In this document: positions 44,397 through 53,860 of the stretch, in pieces
How the letters are laid out: each line of letters begins with the position of its first letter
How positions within the stretch are numbered: the first letter of the stretch is position 1
Source: Kribbella sp. VKM Ac-2569
Lineage (GTDB): Bacteria > Actinomycetota > Actinomycetes > Propionibacteriales > Kribbellaceae
Length of the DNA: 64,000 nt
Assembly (NCBI RefSeq): GCF_004216905.1
Contig: NZ_SGXJ01000008.1
Coordinates: 124,001 to 188,000, forward strand
Direction of reading: 5' to 3'
Notes under the pieces: generated by a model
What the model was told of the DNA's origin: nothing
What the model saw: only the letters and a program-made list of their open reading frames with translations
The model's database searches: none
Translations under genes and position numbers: made by a program

Positions 44397-46865
44397 ATGA
44401 ATAAACAAAATACGACAGGAAGACCAGCTGTGGCCCTCAAGAAATCGGATCTCTACAGTTCTCTGTGGAAAAGCTGCGATGAACTTCGTGGCGGCATGGA
44501 TGCTTCACAGTACAAGGACTACATCCTGACCCTCCTGTTCGTGAAATACGTGTCGGACAAGGCGAAAGCCGATCCCGACAGCCTCATCGATGTTCCGGCG
44601 GGCGGCTCCTTCGACGATATGCTCGCCGCCAAGGGCGACAAGGAGATCGGCGACCGCCTCAACAAGATCATTGGCGCGCTTGCCGAAGCCAACGGCCTGC
44701 GCAATGTCATCGACCTGGCCGACTTCAACGACGAGGAGAAGCTCGGCAAGGGTAAGGAGATGCAGGACCGCCTCTCCAAGCTCGTCACGATCTTCAACGA
44801 CCTCGACTTCCGTGGCTCACGTGCCGAGGGGGACGACCTGCTGGGTGACGCGTATGAGTACCTGATGCGCCACTTCGCCACCGAGTCGGGCAAGAGCAAG
44901 GGGCAGTTCTACACGCCGGCCGAGGTCTCCAGGGTGCTCGCCAAAGTGCTGCAGATTCCAAAGGACGCTAAGCACAGCACCACGGTCTATGACCCGACCT
45001 GTGGCTCAGGCTCGCTGTTGATCAAGGTCGCTGCCGAGGCACCCAACGGTCTCACCATCTACGGCCAGGAGAAGGACAACGCCACCTGGGCATTGGCTGA
45101 GATGAACATGATCCTCCATGGCAACGAGGATCGGGAGATCCGCAAGGGCGACACCATCACCAGCCCGCAGTTCGCCAAAGGCAGCGAGCTGCGTACCTTC
45201 GATTTCGCCGTCGCCAATCCACCCTTCTCGATCAAGTCGTGGAGCAACGGCTTGGAGAACGAGTTCGCTCGCTTCGAGTATGGCCGGCCGCCGGAAAAGA
45301 ACGGTGACTACGCCTTCCTGCTCCACATTCTCAAGTCGCTGAAGAGCAACGGCAAGGCCGCCATCATCCTCCCGCACGGCGTGCTGTTCCGCGGCAACGC
45401 CGAGGCCACCATCCGCCAGCGCCTGCTCAAGCATGGCTTCATCAAGGGCATCATCGGCCTACCTGCGAACCTCTTCTATGGCACGGGCATCCCGGCCTGC
45501 ATTGTCGTGCTCGACAAGGAGAATGCCCAGGCTCGCACCGGCATCTTCATGATCGACGCATCTAAGGGTTTCATCAAGGACGGCCCCAAGAACCGCCTGC
45601 GCAGCCAGGACATCCATAAGGTCGTCGACGTTTTCAACAAGCAGATTGAGATCGAGCGCTACTCGCGTATGGTGCCGCTGGCTGAGATCGCCGACCCGAA
45701 GAACGACTACAACCTCAACATTCCGCGCTACATCGACTCCTCCGAACCCGAGGACATCCAGGATCTGCACGCCCATTTGAACGGAGGCATTCCGGATCGC
45801 GACATTGACGCCCTGTCTCGCTACTGGGACGCCTTCCCACAGCTGCGCAGCCAACTGTTCAAGCCGAACCGTCAGGGTTACAGCGACCTGACTATCGACG
45901 TCAGCCATGTGCAGCAAGCCATCCTTGACTCACCAGAGTTTCAGAAGTTCGCTGCCGAGGCCCGCGACGTGACCGCCGAGTGGTTCGCCGCCCACCGCGA
46001 CCGGCTGGCAAACATCGACGCAGGCATACAGCCCAACGACCTGATTACCGTCGTTAGCGAGGCCCTGCTGGCCCAGTTCAAACCAATGCCGCTGCTGGAT
46101 GAGTACGACGTCTACGAGCAGCTCATGGCCCACTGGCATAGCACCATGCATGACGATGTCTTCCTGATCATGAACGAGGGCTGGGTCGACGCTGCCAAGC
46201 CGCGCAAGACCATCGAGGACAAAGACCGCAAGCTCGCCGAAACGCCCGACTTGGTCGTCGGCTCGGGGCGCGGCGCCACCAAGTACAAGATGGACCTCAT
46301 CCCGCCGGCGCTCATCGTCGCGCGCTACTTCGCTGAGGAGCAGGCCGAGCTTGAAGAGTTGAGTGCTGCCGCTGAGGAGATCGGCCGAGCCGTCGAGGAG
46401 TATGTCGAGGAGCATGCCGTCGAAGACGGACTCCTCGCGGAGGCCATGGACGACGACAAGATCACTAAGGCGCTCGCCAGCGCGCGGCTAAGGGTCGCCA
46501 AGCGTCAGGGTACCGATCCTGACGAGGTAAAGGCGCTGGAGCACCTGATCAACCTCTACAACGCCGAAGCGGTCGCGAAGAAGTCCGTCAAGGACGCTCA
46601 GGCAACACTGGATCTAGCTACGCTCAAGAAGTACGGCGACCTCACGGAGGCCGACGTGAAGACACTGGTGCTCGACGACAAGTGGCACGGCACCATCGCG
46701 AGCCGCATCGGGAGCGAGGTCAACTCGCTCACGCTTGCTCTCGTGGCGCGCATAAGGGAGCTCGGCGAGCGTTACGTCGACACAGTTGACGCGCTCGACG
46801 TCGAGCTGCAGGAGATTGAAACCAAGGTCATCGACCACCTGACGGCGATGGGGGTCGAGAGATGA
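44397..46865 (+). CDS. hsdM: Type I restriction-modification system, methyltransferase subunit HsdM
   Basis: An N6-adenine methyltransferase of 822 residues: HsdM N-terminal helices (LWKSCDELRGGMDASQYKDY), motif I DPTCGSGSLL at about residue 199, and motif IV NPPFS at residue 274. It is longer than the usual 500 to 550, with a C-terminal charged coiled-coil extension (about 560-822) that probably contacts HsdS and DNA. TAAAAT near 44380 is a likely -10. Sequence here is less GC-rich than the flanks. It overlaps hsdS by 4 bp (ATGA). Confidence 0.96.
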   Translation: MNKQNTTGRPAVALKKSDLYSSLWKSCDELRGGMDASQYKDYILTLLFVKYVSDKAKADPDSLIDVPAGGSFDDMLAAKGDKEIGDRLNKIIGALAEANGLRNVIDLADFNDEEKLGKGKEMQDRLSKLVTIFNDLDFRGSRAEGDDLLGDAYEYLMRHFATESGKSKGQFYTPAEVSRVLAKVLQIPKDAKHSTTVYDPTCGSGSLLIKVAAEAPNGLTIYGQEKDNATWALAEMNMILHGNEDREIRKGDTITSPQFAKGSELRTFDFAVANPPFSIKSWSNGLENEFARFEYGRPPEKNGDYAFLLHILKSLKSNGKAAIILPHGVLFRGNAEATIRQRLLKHGFIKGIIGLPANLFYGTGIPACIVVLDKENAQARTGIFMIDASKGFIKDGPKNRLRSQDIHKVVDVFNKQIEIERYSRMVPLAEIADPKNDYNLNIPRYIDSSEPEDIQDLHAHLNGGIPDRDIDALSRYWDAFPQLRSQLFKPNRQGYSDLTIDVSHVQQAILDSPEFQKFAAEARDVTAEWFAAHRDRLANIDAGIQPNDLITVVSEALLAQFKPMPLLDEYDVYEQLMAHWHSTMHDDVFLIMNEGWVDAAKPRKTIEDKDRKLAETPDLVVGSGRGATKYKMDLIPPALIVARYFAEEQAELEELSAAAEEIGRAVEEYVEEHAVEDGLLAEAMDDDKITKALASARLRVAKRQGTDPDEVKALEHLINLYNAEAVAKKSVKDAQATLDLATLKKYGDLTEADVKTLVLDDKWHGTIASRIGSEVNSLTLALVARIRELGERYVDTVDALDVELQEIETKVIDHLTAMGVER

Positions 46866-47968
46866 GCGGCTGGCGGAGCTCGCCGCTCGGCCAAGTTGCG
46901 ACATTGCAGCGTGGCTTCGACCTGCCCTCCAGACTCAGGCGTCGCGGAGTCGTTCCGATTGTCAGTTCATCTGGGGTGAGCGGATGGCACGACCGACCGA
47001 TGGTGAAAGCGCCCGGCGTCGTTACAGGGCGATATGGAACTCTCGGCGAGGTCTTCTTTCAGGACAACGACTTCTGGCCGCTCAACACGACCCTTTGGGT
47101 GTCGGACTTTCACGGAAATGACGAGCACTTTGTCTATTACCTGCTTCAGCGCGTGAACTTCGCCGCTCACAGCGGAAAGAGCGGCGTCCCTGGTGTGAAC
47201 CGAAACGACCTTCATACCGAAGTGGTGTCGCTCCCGATGTCAACGGCCGAGCAGCGCGAGATCGCCGATGCGCTGGCGGACTGTGACGCTCTGATTGTCA
47301 CCCTGGAACGGTCGATCGCCAAGAAGCATGCGATGAAGCAGGGCATGATGCAGGAACTTCTCACCGGCAGGACCCGCCTCCCAGGGTTCACCGGTGGGTG
47401 GGCCAAGTCCGCTCTCGGCGCTGTCGCCACTGTGAAGATGGGCCAGTCTCCTGCTGGATCGTCCTACAATACAGCTGGCCAAGGCACGCCGCTCGTCCAG
47501 GGCAACGCTGATATTCGTCACCGGAGAACCATCGATCGAATCTGGACCACACAGCCAACCAAGCACTGCCGGGCAGGAGATGTTGTGCTGACCGTCCGAG
47601 CCCCGGTCGGCTTCACTGCGGTCGCGTCGAAGGACTCGTGCCTAGGCCGCGGCGTCTGCTCAATCAGCACGAAGGATGACAACAGGTTTCTGTATCACGC
47701 GCTTGTCTACGCTGAGCCGAGTTGGTCGGTCTACGAACAGGGCAGCACGTTCACGGCTGTGAACTCGAACGAGGTTCGGTCGTTCATCCTCCCCTGGCCC
47801 ACGGATCAAACTGAGAGGCGTGCGATCGCAGCTGCATTGGACGCCGCTGACAACGAGACCGCCCTACTCAGCCAGCGCATTGCGAAAGCGAAGGCCATGA
47901 AGCAGGGCATGATGCAGGAACTTCTCACAGGACGCACGCGGCTCACCGCCACTGAGGCGTTGTCATGA
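46862..47968 (+). CDS. hsdS: Type I restriction-modification system, specificity subunit HsdS
   Basis: The 368-residue protein has two target-recognition domains (about 1-140 and 185-330), each followed by a conserved helix repeat ending in AMKQGMMQELLTGRTRL. It sets the DNA sequence recognised by the complex. It overlaps both hsdM and hsdR by 4 bp, so the three subunits are translationally coupled. The two repeats are identical over 32 bases, see the repeat entry. Confidence 0.95.
   Translation: MSGWRSSPLGQVATLQRGFDLPSRLRRRGVVPIVSSSGVSGWHDRPMVKAPGVVTGRYGTLGEVFFQDNDFWPLNTTLWVSDFHGNDEHFVYYLLQRVNFAAHSGKSGVPGVNRNDLHTEVVSLPMSTAEQREIADALADCDALIVTLERSIAKKHAMKQGMMQELLTGRTRLPGFTGGWAKSALGAVATVKMGQSPAGSSYNTAGQGTPLVQGNADIRHRRTIDRIWTTQPTKHCRAGDVVLTVRAPVGFTAVASKDSCLGRGVCSISTKDDNRFLYHALVYAEPSWSVYEQGSTFTAVNSNEVRSFILPWPTDQTERRAIAAALDAADNETALLSQRIAKAKAMKQGMMQELLTGRTRLTATEALS
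47333..47928 (+). repeat. 32-bp identical direct repeats within hsdS (47333-47364 and 47897-47928)
   Basis: Both central and terminal conserved regions of hsdS share the same 32 bases, starting ATGAAGCAGGGCATGATGCA. Perfect identity in a gene of two half-subunits allows recombination that would swap or delete a recognition domain. Confidence 0.85.
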
Positions 47969-50900
47969 GCGATGTCGGCCAGATCGAGCGCTTGGTCCAG
48001 GACCGTGTAGTCAAGCTGTTCCATGAGCAGTTGGGCTACGAGTATTTGGGCAACCGGGAGTACCGCGAAGGTAACTCGAACATCGAGACCGATCTGCTGA
48101 CGCAGAACCTGCGTGCGCGTGGCTACGACGGCAACCTGATCAACAAGACGATCGACCAGCTGAAGAAGGCCGCAGCGCTCGGTGGTGGACACGACCTGTA
48201 CGAGGCCAACCGTGACGTCTACGACTTGCTCCGCTACGGGGTAAAGGTCAAGCCGGGTGCTGGCGAGCACTACGAGACGGTATGGCTGATCGACTGGAGC
48301 ACGCCGGCAGCCAACCACTTCGTCGTGGTCGAGGAAGTCACGGTGCTGGGCCAGCACGCCAAGCGCCCGGACGTCGTGCTCTACATCAACGGGATCGCCG
48401 TAGCCACGCTGGAACTCAAGCGGTCGCTCGTCGCAGTGTCCGAGGGCATCCGGCAGACGATCGGTAACCAGAAGCCCGAGTTCATTCGCCCCTTCTTCTC
48501 CACGGTCCAGTTCGTGATGGCGGGCAACGATGTCGAGGGACTGCGCTACGCCGTCATCGACACACCGGAAAAATACTGGCTGGAGTGGAAGGAGCCGTCA
48601 GAGGTCGCGGATCCGCTCGACCGAGTGCTACTGCAGCTGTGCAGCAAGGATCGCCTGTTGGAGCTGATCCACGACTTCATGGTCTTCGACGCGGGCGTGA
48701 AGAAGACGGCTCGCCACAACCAGTACTTCGGCGTCAAGGCAGCGCAGGCCCGGGTCGCCAAGCGTGAGGGCGGGATCATCTGGCACACCCAGGGCTCGGG
48801 CAAATCCCTGACGATGGTCTGGTTGGCCAAGTGGCTTCGTGAGCACCAGGGCGATGCGAGGGTCCTGCTGATCACCGACCGTGCCGAGCTGGATGATCAG
48901 ATCGAGAAAGTCTTCAACGGCGTCAAGGAACAGATCTACCGTACGAGCAGCGGCGCCGACCTGCTGGATACCTTGAACAAGTCGACCGAGTGGCTGATCT
49001 GCTCGCTCGTACATAAGTTCCGCGGCTCGGATGAAGAAGCGGCACGTGACGAGGCGCAGAGCGAGTTCATCAAGCAGCTAAACGCCAAGATCCCAAAGAA
49101 CTTCAAGGCCAAGGGCAACCTGTTCGTCTTCGTCGACGAAGCTCACCGAACCCAGTCCGGCAAGATGCACGCCGCGATGAAGGAGCTCGTGCCGGGGGCC
49201 ATGTTCATCGGCTTCACCGGCACCCCGCTACTCAAGGCTGACAAGACCACCAGCATCGAGACCTTCGGATCGTTCATTCACACCTACAAGTTCGATGAGG
49301 CCGTCGAAGACGGCGTGGTAGTGGATCTACGCTATGAAGCCCGCAACATCGATCAGCACCTGACCTCACCGGCGCAGGTGGACAAGTGGTTTGAGCTCAA
49401 GACCAAGGGCATGACCGACCTGTCCAAAGCGGAGCTCAAGAAGCGCTGGGGCACGATGCAGAAGGTCGTTTCGTCCGAGCCGCGTGCCAAGCAGATCGTG
49501 CAGGACATCCTGCTCGACATGGAGACGAAGCCGCGTCTGATGGACGGGCGCGGCAACGCGATGCTGGTGGGCGCGAGCATCTACCAGGCGTGCAAGTTCT
49601 ACGAGCTGTTCTGTAGCGCCGGCTTCAAAGGCAAGTGCGCCATCATCACGAGCTATGCGCCCAGTCCGAGTGACATCTCCAAGGAAGACTCAGGCGAAGG
49701 TAAGACCGAGAAGATCCGTCAGTACGACATCTACCGCAAGATGTTGGCTGACCACTTCGGCGAGTCTGAGGATGTAGCCATGAGGAAGGTCGAGCAGTTC
49801 GAGCAGGAGGTCAAGGAGCGATTCGTCAAGCACCCTGGCCAGATGCGGCTGCTGATCGTGGTCGACAAGCTCCTGACCGGCTTCGACGCCCCCAGCGCCA
49901 CCTACCTCTACATCGACAAAACGATGCGTGACCACGGTTTGTTCCAAGCCATCTGTCGGGTCAACCGGCTTGACGGCGACGACAAGGACTACGGCTACAT
50001 CGTCGACTACCAGGATCTGTTCAACTCCCTCGAGGACGCCATCACCGACTACACGTCCGGCGCGCTCGATGGCTACGAGCAGAAGGACATCGAGGGCTTG
50101 CTGACCGATCGGATCGAGAGTGCACGGGATGACCTCGACGAGGCGCTTGAGCGCATCCGAGCCATCTGTGAACCGGTCGCGCAGCCAAGGAACACGCTGC
50201 AGTACCAGCAGTATTTCTGCTCTGCTGAACAGGGCAACGCCGAGCAACTGAAGGCCAACGAACCAAAGCGGGTCGAGCTCTACAAGGCTGTTGCTGCCGT
50301 TGCCCGTGCGTATGCCAACCTGGCGAACGAAATGACGGCCGCTGGCTATACAGACGCGGAGGCTGAGGCGATCAGGAAGGAGATTGCCCACTACGCGAAC
50401 GTCCGCGACGAGGTGAAGCTGGGCGCCGGCGAGGATATCGACTTCAAGCAGTACGAAGCTGGTATGCGTTTCTTGCTCGACACCTACATCCAGGCCAACG
50501 CTTCCGAGACCGTGTCGAACTTTGAAGACACTGGTCTTGTCGAGCTCATCGTCCAGATGGGTGCTGGTGCGATCGACAAGCTCCCCGAGCGCATCAAGCA
50601 AGATCCCGAAGCCGTAGCCGAGACGATCACCAACAACATGCGCAAGGTGATCATCGACGAACGGGCAATGAACCCGAAGTACTACGACAAGATGTCGGAG
50701 CTGCTCGACGCCATCATCGAGGAACGGCGCAAAGGAGCGATCGAGTATCAGGCCTACCTTGCCAAGCTGCTGGAGACCGCCAGGAAGCTTGGCACGAAAG
50801 AGTCAGACACGAAGTATCCGGACTGGGCAGATGACGGCGCAAAGCGTGCTCTGTTCGACTTCCTCTACCCTGACGAGCATCTTGCTGGCGAGATCGACAG

Positions 50901-51051
50901 CGTCGTGCGGCATACCAAGCCGGATTCCTGGGTTGGCAGCCCAATCAAGGAACGCAGGGTCCGGAACGCCATCAGGGGCAAGCTGCCGACTGACTTCGAC
51001 CGGATCGATGAACTGTTTGAACTGGTGAAGGCACGCTATGAGTACCGCTAG
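47965..51051 (+). CDS. hsdR: Type I restriction-modification system, endonuclease subunit HsdR
   Basis: The 1,028-residue protein has an N-terminal nuclease site (PDVVLYINGIAVATLELKRS, with D and E-x-K) and a two-lobed translocase with Walker A in HTQGSGKSLTMVWLAKWL and Walker B VFVDEAHRTQSGK. Motif VI is in LFQAICRVNRLDGDD. It cuts unmodified DNA after ATP-driven translocation. It overlaps hsdS by 4 bp and the metallopeptidase gene by 14 bp. Confidence 0.96.
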   Translation: MSDVGQIERLVQDRVVKLFHEQLGYEYLGNREYREGNSNIETDLLTQNLRARGYDGNLINKTIDQLKKAAALGGGHDLYEANRDVYDLLRYGVKVKPGAGEHYETVWLIDWSTPAANHFVVVEEVTVLGQHAKRPDVVLYINGIAVATLELKRSLVAVSEGIRQTIGNQKPEFIRPFFSTVQFVMAGNDVEGLRYAVIDTPEKYWLEWKEPSEVADPLDRVLLQLCSKDRLLELIHDFMVFDAGVKKTARHNQYFGVKAAQARVAKREGGIIWHTQGSGKSLTMVWLAKWLREHQGDARVLLITDRAELDDQIEKVFNGVKEQIYRTSSGADLLDTLNKSTEWLICSLVHKFRGSDEEAARDEAQSEFIKQLNAKIPKNFKAKGNLFVFVDEAHRTQSGKMHAAMKELVPGAMFIGFTGTPLLKADKTTSIETFGSFIHTYKFDEAVEDGVVVDLRYEARNIDQHLTSPAQVDKWFELKTKGMTDLSKAELKKRWGTMQKVVSSEPRAKQIVQDILLDMETKPRLMDGRGNAMLVGASIYQACKFYELFCSAGFKGKCAIITSYAPSPSDISKEDSGEGKTEKIRQYDIYRKMLADHFGESEDVAMRKVEQFEQEVKERFVKHPGQMRLLIVVDKLLTGFDAPSATYLYIDKTMRDHGLFQAICRVNRLDGDDKDYGYIVDYQDLFNSLEDAITDYTSGALDGYEQKDIEGLLTDRIESARDDLDEALERIRAICEPVAQPRNTLQYQQYFCSAEQGNAEQLKANEPKRVELYKAVAAVARAYANLANEMTAAGYTDAEAEAIRKEIAHYANVRDEVKLGAGEDIDFKQYEAGMRFLLDTYIQANASETVSNFEDTGLVELIVQMGAGAIDKLPERIKQDPEAVAETITNNMRKVIIDERAMNPKYYDKMSELLDAIIEERRKGAIEYQAYLAKLLETARKLGTKESDTKYPDWADDGAKRALFDFLYPDEHLAGEIDSVVRHTKPDSWVGSPIKERRVRNAIRGKLPTDFDRIDELFELVKARYEYR

Positions 51052-51760
51052 CGCTCACCTCACCATCCGCGGCATCGATATCGATGTCGTCTACAAGAAC
51101 ATCAAGAACCTACACATCGGCGTCTACCCGCCCATGGGTCGTGTCCGCGTCGCCGCACCCGAGCGCCTCGATGACGATCAGGTCCGCCTCGCGGTTATCC
51201 AACGACTGTCGTGGATCAAGCGTCAGCGCGAGCAGCTGCAGTCCACTCAACGCCAGTCCGAGCGCGAGATGCTCACCGGCGAGTCCCACTACGTCTGGGG
51301 TAACCGACATCGCCTCAAGGTCATCGAACGGCCCGGACGCGCACACTTTGAGGTCGACAGTGACCGGCTCCTGCTGTACGTCCCTGCCGGAACTAGCGGC
51401 GAGTGTCGCCGCGAGCTGCTTGATCGGTGGTATCGGGAACAACTCCGTCAAGCCCTCCCTCACCTGATCGCGAAATGGGAGCGGAGGCTCGATTTGTCGG
51501 TGCCTCGGTGGAGTGTTCGACGCATGAAGACCAAGTGGGGCTCGTGTAACCGCGAAAGCCGGCACATCTGGTTCAATGTCGAGCTCGCCAAGAAGCATCC
51601 CGACTGCCTGGAGTACATCGTCGTCCACGAGATGACCCATTACCTCGAACGTAAGCATGGGGATCGTTTCACCAAACTCATGGACGGTTTCATGCCGGAC
51701 TGGCGCAACCGCCGGGACCAGCTCAACGACACGCCGCTTGGGCACGAGGAATGGAAGTAG
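51038..51760 (+). CDS. YgjP-like M48/SprT-type metallopeptidase
   Basis: The 240-residue protein has the YgjP/DUF45 layout, with RMKTKWGSCNRESRHIWFN and the zinc motif VVHEMTHYLERKHGDRF (HExxH). It lies in a 14-bp overlap with hsdR, so it belongs to the type I operon. This association is frequent in genomes. The peptidase may control restriction subunit turnover, but that is not proven. Confidence 0.9.
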   Translation: MSTASAHLTIRGIDIDVVYKNIKNLHIGVYPPMGRVRVAAPERLDDDQVRLAVIQRLSWIKRQREQLQSTQRQSEREMLTGESHYVWGNRHRLKVIERPGRAHFEVDSDRLLLYVPAGTSGECRRELLDRWYREQLRQALPHLIAKWERRLDLSVPRWSVRRMKTKWGSCNRESRHIWFNVELAKKHPDCLEYIVVHEMTHYLERKHGDRFTKLMDGFMPDWRNRRDQLNDTPLGHEEWK

Positions 51761-51805
51761 AGCTCATGAGCGGACGCGCTTGCTGCGGGCCAAAGAGAGG
51801 CCGAT

Positions 51806-52024
51806 ATGCCCGAGGCCACTGACAAGCTGTCTGCCACCGCGGTCGATCCCCGCGTGTTGCTTGCGGAGTGGGCGAACGAGAACGACGAGTGGGTCCGCGC
51901 CATCGTTGCCGAGGTGGTTTCCTCCGGGCGCACGACCGTCGGTAGAGGCGCCCCCGCGGCGTCGCCCGGTTGGTCCGCAGACCAAACTCCATGTTCTCCT
52001 GAGCGGTTAGGAACCGGTCGTTAA
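51806..52024 (+). pseudogene. Truncated 5' end of a defence-type gene
   Basis: ATG 51806 opens TAVDPRVLLAEWANENDEWV and RAIVAEVVSSGRT, which looks like the N-terminus of a larger AAA- or ATPase-type protein. After about residue 45 the frame has random composition and stops at 52024, inside the convergent helicase gene. It follows the type I operon and may be what is left of another system. Confidence 0.45.
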
Positions 52025-53860
52025 GGTGAGATCTTCGGCCGTGATGGTTGCGTCTGTCCCGGGGAGCCCGGATGTGCGCAGCGCCTCAAGCGCTTTGGGA
52101 ACGTCGCGGGCGTACAGCGCGATGGCCAGTTCCTCAGTGGCGCGCGAGGCACAAACGTACAGGAGCCTGCGAGTTCGATCGACCACGGATTCCTTGCCTT
52201 CGGCCGTGCTCTTCTTTTCAGCTGGTGAAGGAGGCCTGATGCCGAAGAGCCGGTCGTAGGAGAACTGACGGTGCTTGCCTTCGTCGTCGTCCAGCACGAC
52301 GAGCACGCGCGGGAACTCGGCGCCCTTGACACCCTGCTGCGTTGCGTACGGCGAGTCCGTGGCGAGGTACCGCTGGTACCCGAAGAGTTCTAGGAGATCG
52401 CCATCGAGGAATCGATCGCGCAGGTCGGGGTCATCATCAGATGCATCTCCGGACAGGAAGGCGGCTAGACGATCGTCGACAGTGATCAGTCCGTCGTCGG
52501 CCGCCAGTTGGATGGCCTTGCCGATCGATCCCGGGCCACCTTTCTCAAAGATGTCCCGCAGCTCCTTCACGGCCTTCGCCAGGCGGTCCAGCGTGGGCCG
52601 CGTCATCTCCGCCGTCAAGGTCTCAGGCTGCAGTAGCGGACTACTGTCCCGCAGCAGTGACATTACTAGACCGGAGTTGTTGTCCGCCTCGACGATCGGC
52701 ACAAGAGTTTCGATGAACGGGGTCAGGGGCCAGGCCCGCCCCTCGTCGAATGCGTCGCTGAGGCGGTGCGAATTCCGGAACATGTCGAACAGTTCCTCGA
52801 AGTGCAGGCGTCGCGCCGCCATTCGGTGCGTGATGACCAGCACTTTGGCGTCCTCCGAGCCGTCGACGTGCCTCCAGCCACCTGACTTCGATTGTTCGGC
52901 GAGGTGATCGAGCGCGCGGTCAAGCAGTGGAAGCCGCCGCTCATCGTCCGCCGGGAAGACGAAGTACGCCACGTTCCCATCACGCCATTCCGTCGGCTTC
53001 AGGCCCGTCTGCTGCTGCAGATTGTCGTTCGGAGCCTCGGCACGGATCGCATTGATAACCTCGAGGACGCGCCTAGGCGAACGGTAGTTCTCCGGCTTGG
53101 GCACGCGCTGGAGCCCTTCCTGCAGTTCGATGCTGCCAGCCCCTTGGACATAGATCTTCTGCATCGGATCGCCGAAGAACCCGAGCTGGAATGGCTCTTG
53201 GGTGCTGGCCACGTGCAGCAGGCCTGTTACGACACTCGCGAGGGTGTCCTGACTCTCGTCCACCAGAACAACCGGGAACCTGCGGGCCAGCAGCTTGGCC
53301 AGCAGCGGTCGCTCCTCGATCAGCGGCGGCACCATGCGAATGATGTCGTCATGGCCGACGATTCCTTCGCCGTATCGCGGGGCCACGTGGTAGTCGAACG
53401 ACTGGATGGCGGAGATGCTCGGCAGCTCGGCGCGACGGCGTTCCACTCGGGCCGCGAGTTCATCGTGTCGGGATCTCGCTCTGCTGGCTTCGTCCTCCAG
53501 TTCAGCCAATCGCTCTTCTGCCCGCTGCTGCACCCAGGCGCGGACGTCTTGCTGGAAAGGCTTGATGACGCTCCACAGGAAGCTATGGATGGTCGAGACA
53601 TGGATCGCGCGGTCCCGCCGCAGTTCGTCGGCGATCTCGTCCGCCGCGATCTCCGTATAGGTGATGCAGGCAACCTTCTGGCCCCGTGCCCGCATCTCGG
53701 GGCCGCGGGTCTTGATTACGTGGTCCAGGGCCTTCACCAGCGAGGTGGTCTTGCCGGATCCGGCACCCGCGATCATGGTGAATACGGCCGGTCTGCGCTC
53801 ATCGAGAATTCGCCGTACTGTGTTGTCGGCTTCTGTGTCACTCCTGGTCAGTCGGCTCAT
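52007..53860 (-). CDS. gajB: Gabija protein GajB, UvrD-like helicase
   Basis: The 617-residue protein is a superfamily 1A helicase: Walker A AGAGSGKTTSLVKAL, TYTEIAADEIADEL (Ia), HVSTIHSFLW, and Walker B FPVVLVDESQDT. Late motifs are GVKGAEFPRVLVVLDD and LLYVCASRATEEL. In Gabija, GajB works with the GajA nuclease to sense nucleotide depletion and DNA ends during phage infection. The start at 53860 lies 23 bp inside gajA, so the two are coupled. It is longer than the roughly 500-residue reference GajB. Confidence 0.9.
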   Translation of the reverse strand: MSRLTRSDTEADNTVRRILDERRPAVFTMIAGAGSGKTTSLVKALDHVIKTRGPEMRARGQKVACITYTEIAADEIADELRRDRAIHVSTIHSFLWSVIKPFQQDVRAWVQQRAEERLAELEDEASRARSRHDELAARVERRRAELPSISAIQSFDYHVAPRYGEGIVGHDDIIRMVPPLIEERPLLAKLLARRFPVVLVDESQDTLASVVTGLLHVASTQEPFQLGFFGDPMQKIYVQGAGSIELQEGLQRVPKPENYRSPRRVLEVINAIRAEAPNDNLQQQTGLKPTEWRDGNVAYFVFPADDERRLPLLDRALDHLAEQSKSGGWRHVDGSEDAKVLVITHRMAARRLHFEELFDMFRNSHRLSDAFDEGRAWPLTPFIETLVPIVEADNNSGLVMSLLRDSSPLLQPETLTAEMTRPTLDRLAKAVKELRDIFEKGGPGSIGKAIQLAADDGLITVDDRLAAFLSGDASDDDPDLRDRFLDGDLLELFGYQRYLATDSPYATQQGVKGAEFPRVLVVLDDDEGKHRQFSYDRLFGIRPPSPAEKKSTAEGKESVVDRTRRLLYVCASRATEELAIALYARDVPKALEALRTSGLPGTDATITAEDLTLTTGS

